Assembly: GCA_949987705.1 (NCBI GenBank)
Contig: OX465283.1
Span: 4,010,207-4,074,206 of the forward strand
From: Thereva unica
Lineage: Eukaryota > Arthropoda > Insecta > Diptera > Therevidae
Length of the DNA: 64,000 bases
Reading direction: 5' to 3'
Numbering within the stretch: position 1 is the first letter of the stretch; every line of letters starts with the position of its first letter. Both the position numbers and the translations under genes were made by a program. Under the pieces are notes generated by a model. That model was not told the origin of the DNA. It ran no database searches and worked only from the letters and a program-made list of their open reading frames with translations. This document shows, piece after piece, positions 56,216-64,000 of this stretch.

Positions 56216-57559
56216 TAAGTAAAGAATCGATGACCCATTCCATATTCCTATTAATTTCCCATTCTAAGAAATCTGTAAATACTAGACCGCATAAATGTTT
56301 TAACCAGGAATGTATGGACGGAATTAAAGCTAAGTTAAGTCGCCTTTTAAAGAGTACAGACGTTCCCCAAGTGAGTCATTTCGTCGCGAGAATATTAAGT
56401 TGAGAGACTTCTGCCTAGAATCAGGTAAAATCCTTTAGTACCTTTGCTGGCAATAAAACTTCTGGTAAGTTCTATCAAGAAGAATACCAGTTCATCCACA
56501 AAAACTTGTTTTGTTGATAGATAGCAAATGCAATGCCGACCAACAGTATACGTTAATACCCACATGGTTCTTGGAAATGTCTCTTCGTCTGACTAAAACT
56601 CGTTGCCTTGTCATAATTCTCTAGATATTATCGTGACTCTGAAACTGCTCATGTTCAGCCCATACCGCCCAATAGTAATTATTTTTATTCCCTCAAAAAT
56701 AATCAATAAAAGACTTATGAGATATCTTGAATCCAATCAAGTGCTGGACGACAAGAAGTAAAACTTTAGGCCCAGAAATTTACCTGGTAACCTATTTGTT
56801 AGTATTGTATGACGTCAAATATAAACCCCCATCTCTGCGAATCTTACTGTACTATGTTCGGGCGTTACATTCTTTTTTAGCTTATTGTATTAAATTTTTG
56901 TAATCCCGACAATCTGGTTCTGTGAATTTTCCATTAATTTATGTAAAGCTGTAAAGTATGAGACTCTTCGTCTCTTTAAGGCTTGAAATCAACATTCCTC
57001 ATGTTGTGTTTACTTCAGAAATTAATAATAACAATAATAAATGAAAATTATATTGAAACATGCTTGTCTATACGGAGTGCCAGACAAGGTGGCATTCGAT
57101 GACAGATATTTAAGTTGAAAAATTGTTTTTGTTATATGTTTTTACAAATAGTCCAATCTGTTTATACTCTTAGAACATTCAACTTCTGTTGAAAAAAATC
57201 AGTATAATTTATAATCGATATAAATTACTGCCAGTTCGTCGTACTGTTCACATATAGTGCTTTCAGATCGGTAGGTTAAGACCCGACCGCAAGGGAAGCA
57301 CCCCGTTACCAGCGCCGGCCCTAGGGTGGAGCGAGTGGAGCGGCCGCTCTAGGCGCCAAGTGGTAAAATGAATGCGAAAAACAATTTCGAGCAGAAAATA
57401 AAATTTTGATGGCACTTTTTGAGGGCGTTGTTTTTAGCTAGCCAAATCTATGGACTCGAACACGGCACAAGCAGGGAGCACTGACTCCAAGACCGATCGT
57501 ACATGGCCTTAGGCCACATCCTGCTCGAGATCTATGGAGCAGACTGAATACGGCGGATC

Positions 57560-58507
57560 CAGTGTCTCCATATACACGGTAATTACCGTAGATGCACCGT
57601 AATCTGGTATTTATCTACCGTCAAGGTAATAATGTATTACCGTGTCATATATCACCGTATTACCATTATAAATTATGTTGTTGTAAATATTTCTTCATGT
57701 AATGCGTAAAACGAATCTCAGTCAGTCAACTTAACAAATTTTGTAATGGCAATACTGCTTTTGGTCGCCGGGGATCCCCCAATAACTAAAAGTCTATCTC
57801 CACTCATACATAAATAAAACTACCAACAAGTCTTGGCAATCTATTCTCGTCCGTATTTAAATATCGGAAGGAGTGTTTGTAAGCGTGATGGATGAATGAC
57901 CTAAAATTACGTTGTGTTTTCTTCTAGTTACGACGCGTTACAAATACGTAGCAAACATTTAAATCTAAGAACTGTTTCAAGTTCCAGCTTTTATCTTAGA
58001 ATAATCGCAATTTTAAAGTTATAGAGAGAGATTTTACGGTTTTAAGTTTAATATTTGTTTTCAAATGCCGAATGCGAGCGCATTTTCAGCCAAATCAATG
58101 ATATCAAAACGAAAAAAAGAAACAAACTTCTAACCAAAACAATAAAAGGGAATATTTTCACTCAGCAATCAATTAAAAGAAATGGCAAAAACTGTGTGGA
58201 TTTCAAACCAACTAGCGACATGTTGTCAAAAATGAATAAATCCATTTACGAAAAAGACACTGTCATGCTAGGAGAGTCTGATTCAGAATAATAATATGTT
58301 TCACAAGTTATTTAAATTTTCTTTTGTTAATAATTAAAACGCAAATATATTCAGACTTGATTTGGTTCATAATCTGGTTTTTTCCTTTGAAAAATTACAC
58401 GGTAATTTACACGGTACACTTTTAGCAGATTCACCGTAATTTTGGTAGAAACACCGTATTTTTACCCTTACAACACGGTAACTCTCGATTTACATATGGA
58501 GACACTG
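57560..58507. mobile_element. inner hAT element, 948 bp, perfect 8-bp TSD
   Basis: CAGTGTCTCCATAT at the left and ATATGGAGACACTG at the right form a perfect 14-bp inverted repeat, flanked by GGCGGATC at 57552-57559 and 58508-58515. Both subterminal regions carry about five to six iterations of an (A/C)ACCGTA(A/T)T word in either orientation, the expected layout of transposase-binding sites. It retains the last part of a hAT transposase (58055-58291). Confidence 0.93.
58055..58291 (+). pseudogene. hAT transposase C-terminal dimerisation domain remnant
   Basis: The frame reads FSNAECERIFSQINDIKTKK followed by RNKLLTKTIKGN, the C-terminal hAT dimerisation motif (SNA..ER.FS..N.IKT..RN.L). It ends at a TAA after GESDSE. 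Usual hAT transposases are 500-700 residues, and no BED finger or DDE catalytic residues are left. The internal deletion left just the element's ends and this domain. Confidence 0.8.
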
Positions 58508-58959
58508 GGCGGATCTAAACTCGATAAAAACCGCAATCCTAATGTGTAAACAATTGTGCTGAAATTATGAATGGTACTGTGTGAATGTCTACTAACGATG
58601 GACTGAGGATACCAGGCGAACTTCGGTTTGAATTAGCCTTCCAATGATGATATAGAGCTCTGCCATGGGCGACCGTCCTTTCTCGCCCAGTTCGTGGTAT
58701 CAATATAAAATTACCTTAAAAAACATTTGAAGATGGAGCACTTCTTAACGCTCCAAACATTTCTGGGGCTCCCACAGCTCCCAAAAGAACGACCTACAAG
58801 GCCAGTTAGATATTTTTGGATCCATGCTTCAAGGTGTCGAATGTGGTCCCAGTGAAGGAAAGTTTTCAGGATTCTTCTTCAGGGAGGGCAGTCTGAGCCC
58901 GTAAGCCCAGGGAGAGAGTACGTTAAGATCGCTCCTTCATTGGAAGATCTCCTGCGGAA

Positions 58960-59470
58960 GTAAGGGCACCTAATCGGAGAGGTACCTCGAAAAAACGATC
59001 GCTTTCAGAAGACGGGGTGGCGCAGTCCGAAAACGTTTTATGCGATATCTGGAAGCTGGATACTCCCGTGTAGAGGCTGGTAAGGTCTGTGTGGCCTCCG
59101 AGGAAGAAAGGGATACCGATTTTCCTAATAAGAAGAGGTTTAGATCTGGATATTTTCTAGGGTGGAGGCTTTGGCCATACGGTTTGAAAAGCCTTCAGAA
59201 AAGTCGGACGCACCTATAATGAAGTCTAGAACGACTCCAAAGCCGACCTTCGGTCAAATAGCGGAAAGTGTCAGAATTGGCGAGCTTGCGACTAACAATC
59301 CGGAGACTCTTCTGACCACGAAACAACTAGTTACCGTGCAAGGAAGTCTTCTGGAGGCGGTAGCCGAATTGGCTCAGGGCTCAGAACAGCCCAGGTCAGT
59401 AGGGGTCGATACGCCCTCTATGATGGGCCGCCTTAAGCCTTGGAAGGAGCAAGCCTTGTTGCTGTAGACA
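58960..59470 (+). mobile_element. LOA/R1-type LINE ORF1-like fragment
   Basis: A frame with stops reads GGAVRKRFMRYLEAGYSRVE-AGKVC, a block seen at the start of LOA-group ORF1 proteins. A second frame (59162-59463) continues PTFGQIAESVRIGELATNNP and LTTKQLVTVQGSLLEAVAEL. No zinc knuckle remains. The classification is tentative. Confidence 0.35.
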
Positions 59471-59731
59471 GGAACAAGCTGCCGCGTCGCCTTTTTGTAA
59501 TCGAGTACTTTGCGGCAGCAACAAAAAACCCCACTGGCATTATGTTGAAAGGATAGGGGTCCAAAAGAAGACTCTAAGGGTGTAGGAGTGGAGAATACTC
59601 CACAAAGTGCATCAAAAAAAAGTTTTATCTAGGACAACTGGAAATACAATTTATGGGAAGTGAAAGCGTCGAACAAAGGGCGCCGAAAGACAATCTCGCT
59701 CCACCCTTAACAAGGGCTAGGGCCGGCGTTG

Positions 59732-59785
59732 CCTGTTACTAGCCGGTTAAGCCAACGAAATGCCTTTTAAGGCTACTTTAATCTC
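59732..59785. repeat. dispersed GGTTAAGCC repeat, split by the hAT
   Basis: ACTAGCCGGTTAAGCCAACG with ATGCCTTTTAAGGCTACTTT continues the repeat whose left part (GGAAGCACCCCGTTAC) lies at 57294-57309, as expected if the hAT split a pre-existing copy. Confidence 0.5.
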
Positions 59786-59859
59786 TCACTAATATTATTT
59801 TTGTTTACTTTACTATCATCCCATAAATATACTATATGTGTTCCTTCAAATATTTCCAG

Positions 59860-60059
59860 GACTCGCGGGATTTGCAGCTGCCGTAGCAATAGGAGCATAT
59901 AAATTCCGACACCGTGGCAAAATGAGCACAAGTGTATTTCTAATGCAGCTTCGTGTAGCAGCCCAAGGTACTGTCGTTGGCGCCCTATCCATTGGCTTAG
60001 GATACTCAATGTTTAACGAATATATTCTCAAAAATAAACCGCAAGAAGGACAAGAGTAA
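59860..60059 (+). CDS. HIGD1: HIG1-domain protein (HIGD1 type), coding exon 2
   Basis: Terminal exon, entered at CAG/GA in phase with the exon at 52888. It encodes two membrane helices: LAGFAAAVAIGAYKF (about residues 33-47), then a short matrix or intermembrane loop RHRGKMSTS, and the second helix region AAQGTVVGALSIGLGYSMF (about 64-83). The LRVAAQG motif matches the (I/M)RxxAQG signature of HIG1 proteins. The QRRQ motif of RCF1/HIGD2 is absent, which favours the HIGD1 branch. The product is 97 residues and ends NKPQEGQE. The exon lies just downstream of the hAT nest, with an intact polypyrimidine tract. Confidence 0.9.
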
Positions 60060-60129
60060 TATGACAAAATTAGGCAAATTAATTTTAATTTAGTACAATT
60101 TTTATTCATTTTTAGACATTATTAAGAGG

Positions 60130-60730
60130 CACTTAAAACAAAATACAAATATAATGATATTTACCACAATAACAATTAACACTGAAACTTAAAGCGGCTC
60201 TCTGTACATAACTGTAATTGATTTATTTATTTAGGTATAAAAAGAGCTGCTGTTTTAATTTTTATTGGTGATATCAGGTATATTTTTTTTAAAAGTAAAG
60301 AAGTATTGCAAAAACAAACAGATTGCATAAAAAAACAATCTGTGATAAGGTTGTACCACATGTATGATGATGAATTCCTAGTGATAAACAAGCACGAAAA
60401 TAATAATGGAAATTAATGAAATTATTTATTTTTTTTTTAGATATAAAGTAAGAATAATTAAGATGGAATTTGTTAATAATGATATATGTAATTGATTACG
60501 TAAGAAAAAGGCAACCAAATTAAAATATATATTTTCTTGTTGTGATAAATCATTTTGTTGTTGTTTTCTTTTAAGAGTTTTGATATGTCTTGATATCGGA
60601 CTTCTCCAGCTTTAGTTATTGGGAGCAGCCTATAAAGGCCTTGAAACGAGTCTCCATATCCAAATTAGTGATAGGTAGAGGTGACCGATATGTTTAACCC
60701 TACGCACGCTAGTGAATGCTTTGATTTTTT
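60130..60730. other. HIGD1 3'UTR and intergenic AT-rich DNA
   Basis: No further coding sequence. It contains several poly(A)-like stretches but no single clear AATAAA close to the stop. Confidence 0.45.
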
Positions 60731-60734
60731 TTGT

Positions 60735-60850
60735 GTCAAAGGTCAGGAGTCCCCTTTTGTACTACCAATTCATCAATGTCTAGTAGTAAACTTGGCTCAA
60801 CGCAGGGAATATTGGGCAGAAAGGTTAAAAGATAGAGCTGAAAGATGATA
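60735..60850 (-). repeat. CR1/T1-like LINE 3'UTR scrap
   Basis: AGGAGTCCCCTTTTGTACTACC and TCTAGTAGTAAACTTGGCTC match the 3' ends at 2440 and 48480. Confidence 0.5.
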
Positions 60851-61328
60851 GGAAAAAATTTCGCAGAGCTCACCTATGTAACAATTTCGATTTCGCAAAC
60901 TCGATATCCGATCGATAGCAGCCGTCTGAGCCAGAGACACAGCCTGCGGGGACAATGAATCTCGCTAACCGCTTATTCTCCATTACAATTTAGGCTTTCA
61001 TTTTTATCGGATCGAATTCAGCAATATTGTCATAAAGAATAGGAGAAGGGTAGAGAAGATTTACTTGCCGGCCATCAGTAATGTTTGATGCTATGATGAT
61101 CATTCGCTGGCTGCTTTCTTTTGATGTTTTTTTCACTCAGATTGGTTTTTAATCGGTTTTCTAGCCTCTCGGTGCCTTCAGAACAGCGTGACTACCTGAA
61201 TGAATAATAGTGTGCCTTTTGCTGGATGAAGGCTTAACGATATTGTGGAAAACCAAGAGTCCTGGGCTGAAAGTTAAATCGTCACAACACAATTAGCCGT
61301 TTGAGTTAAAGAAAGTGACGCTTCTTCG

Positions 61329-61416
61329 GCCCCTGTGCTGAAAGTCGAGTCATATGGCAGTCGCATGGGGATGTCGATGTCGCCTCGTTTTTTAGTTGGT
61401 GTGCTGAGAGTCGAGG
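61329..61416. mobile_element. short MITE related to 49047-49219
   Basis: GCCCCTGTGCTGAAAGTCGA at 61329 matches the left end of the 49.0 kb foldback. A decayed inverse of the type TGTGCTGAGAGTCGAGGGG lies in direct orientation at 61400. The ends are not fully resolved. Confidence 0.5.
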
Positions 61417-61658
61417 GGCGTGACAAGTCGTTTGAATTGAAGAAATTGAGAAGAACAAACGGATTCTCCCAAGCAATAAATGCTGTAAAAAACTTTTATT
61501 GCCCATTTTAAAGTACCTCTAAGGGAAACACTAAACCAGTAACCTGAAAACCGAAGCGAAAAGAAGATACGACAGGGTATGATGTTGTTACATTTAACAG
61601 TCGACAGTTTAACACCGAAGAGCTTTAAAGGACCTGCAATTATTTGTATTGAACTCTA

Positions 61659-62240
61659 TTGACCCAGAAAACTATGGTAAAAAAAAGTCCACGAAGACCC
61701 CATGCTATTACCGATCGTGATACCCGTGCAATACTGAGGGTAGCATTCAATTCAACGGGAACGGCAAGACAAATAGTTGAGAAAGCGGATGTGCAAACCA
61801 ATATCCGCAATGTACAACGCTTCTTTAAACAAGCGGAAAATCTTAAAAGGAAAAAATTGAAGAGAAAGCCAGTGTTAATATCCTATTTGTTAATGGGAAA
61901 ATGAATAGTAGGGACTATATAAAATTACTGGAACAAGGATTACTACCAAAAGCCGAGATGATTTCTGGACATTTTCCAGCATGATGATGCTGCCATACAC
62001 ACTGCACGCAAGGAGTTCATCTCGACGAAGTAATGGAATGGCCAGCAAAATCCCCAGACTTGAATATAATCGAAAATGTACATTTGGCACGCACAGTACA
62101 CAGAGAAAATCAACAAAATATTTAAATAACCTGTATAAATCTATACCAAATAGAATGTCAGAAGTGATTACGAAAAATGACGTTGAAACGCCTTGAAGAA
62201 GCGACTTCAAGAGGCCAAAGGCTTGGAAGAAGAGTTTGAA
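61659..62240 (+). mobile_element. Tc1-like transposase pseudogene
   Basis: The frame from 61659 reads KKSPRRPHAITDRDTRAILR and ARQIVEKADVQTNIRNVQRF, the second helix-turn-helix region of Tc1-type transposases. It then gives GKMNSRDYIKLLEQGLLPK. In other frames it reads FQHDDAAIHTARKEF (second catalytic Asp block) and WPAKSPDLNIIENV (the block with the final acidic residue), then LYKSIPNRMSEVI. Large deletions (the first Asp block) and shifts make it inactive. Terminal repeats were not identified. Confidence 0.75.
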
Positions 62241-62574
62241 TAGCTAAACTATGCAGAAGCGGTAAATCTGATTGCTGACTGAAAACCAATAGAGGTATTA
62301 TTAAAACAGCAAATAAATATGTATATTCCATTGGTATCTTACTGTATTGAATAATATTACATAATAATTATTTACAATTAAAAATCAATTCCAACTGAGT
62401 TGTATACCTTTAAAAATAGCCGCATTTAAAAAACACCCCAAATCATTCATATTGTGGGTAAATGATGTTCTGTTCTATAATGCATATTCTTAGCTGGTTG
62501 CTTGACCTCCTGTGTACCGGGCAGCAAAGGTAGCGATGTGTTGGATGTCTTTAAAAAAATGCCCAATATTAAAA

Positions 62575-63883
<1,309 letters not shown>

Positions 63884-64000
63884 TTAAAGTGAACACTTAT
63901 AATGTGACAATTTAATTAGTTGTTGAAAGGTGAAATACTAGCAATATAAAGAACCAGCTGCCAAAACTGCAATAACAATTCGAACAAGCACGGTCATTGA

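Larger units (their letters stand above)
57310..59731. mobile_element. outer hAT element, 2.4 kb, 8-bp TSD
   Basis: Begins CAGCGCCGGCCCTAG and ends CTAGGGCCGGCGTTG (15-bp inverted repeat, one mismatch), with GGGTGGAGCG repeated near both ends. CCCGTTAC at 57302-57309 and CCTGTTAC at 59732-59739 form an 8-bp TSD with one difference. The CAG.GCCGGCCCTAG terminus is common for hAT elements. It has filled with later insertions, among them the hAT at 57560-58507 and a LOA-like ORF1 scrap, and has lost its transposase. It inserted into a copy of the GGTTAAGCC repeat. Confidence 0.75.
52982..59859 (+). other. HIGD1 intron 1 (6878 bp)
   Basis: Bounded by GTAATA at 52982 and TATTTCCAG ending at 59859. 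It carries LINE fragments and a hAT-in-hAT nest listed separately. Long stretches (53050-54870 and 56220-57300) show no other feature. Overlapping frames at 53203-53616 in all three phases are unassigned. Confidence 0.8.

Noticed and set aside
59838..60059. HIGD1 read as a 73-codon gene starting at ATG 59838
   Set aside because: The first seven codons are intron (polypyrimidine and CAG); the true N-terminus is the exon at 52888, which supplies the family signature in phase.

Overview
This window is eukaryotic, AT-rich and intron-bearing, and almost certainly from an insect genome. The evidence is the mix of LINE clades (RTE, CR1/T1-like with a PHD finger in ORF1, and LOA-like with an RNase H domain), hAT, PIF/Harbinger and Tc1/mariner DNA transposons, Gypsy and Bel/Pao remnants, and short 57-65 bp introns in a conserved kinase gene. 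A dipteran is my best guess, but the sequence alone does not prove it. No bacterial, plasmid, phage or CRISPR feature was seen.

Three host genes are recognised. (1) A single-exon-coding sepiapterin reductase (49322-50110, +), which makes tetrahydrobiopterin. (2) A HIG1-domain mitochondrial inner-membrane protein (HIGD1 type), split into a 32-codon first exon at 52888-52981 and a last exon at 59860-60059 by a 6.9 kb intron full of transposons. (3) A CDKL1/4-type protein kinase on the minus strand (63823 down to about 62575) in five coding exons. A possible unrecognised small-gene locus on the minus strand (46.8-48.2 kb) contains a 36-codon membrane microprotein ORF and an exon-like segment with a membrane helix. 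Several promoter or 5'UTR-exon-like stretches (17.6, 28.4, 28.7, 34.0 kb) hint at genes whose coding exons lie outside the window.

Most of the rest is transposon sequence. An intact RTE-type LINE with a 971-codon ORF and a 12-bp target-site duplication sits at 3988-7307. Around it are 5'-truncated, internally deleted or scrambled copies of at least four RTE-like families (A-D), a CR1/T1-like family (ORF1/EN at 25-26.8 kb; RT pieces at 1.1, 2.5-3.5, 18.5, 37.4, 45.2-45.8 and 55.7 kb; 3'UTR scraps at 13.0, 35.2, 48.5 and 60.7 kb) and LOA-like elements (8.1-10.5 kb +, 40.5-42 kb -, ORF1-like at 59 kb). Nested DNA transposons can be resolved to the base: a 720-bp hAT MITE in the LOA copy (8-bp TSD), a hAT within a hAT at 57.3-59.7 kb, a three-layer nest at 51.8-52.4 kb, and a PIF/Harbinger cluster at 22.75-24.22 kb. 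In that cluster two non-autonomous elements each keep the start of one of the two Harbinger proteins (an acidic HARBI1-like N-terminus and a MADF-like domain).

The layout is a gene-poor, transposon-dense block (1-46 kb) followed by a gene-bearing block (46-64 kb). No operon-like cooperation between the host genes is implied. Their functions are unrelated: pterin cofactor synthesis, respiratory supercomplex assembly, and a cilium-linked or CDK-like kinase.
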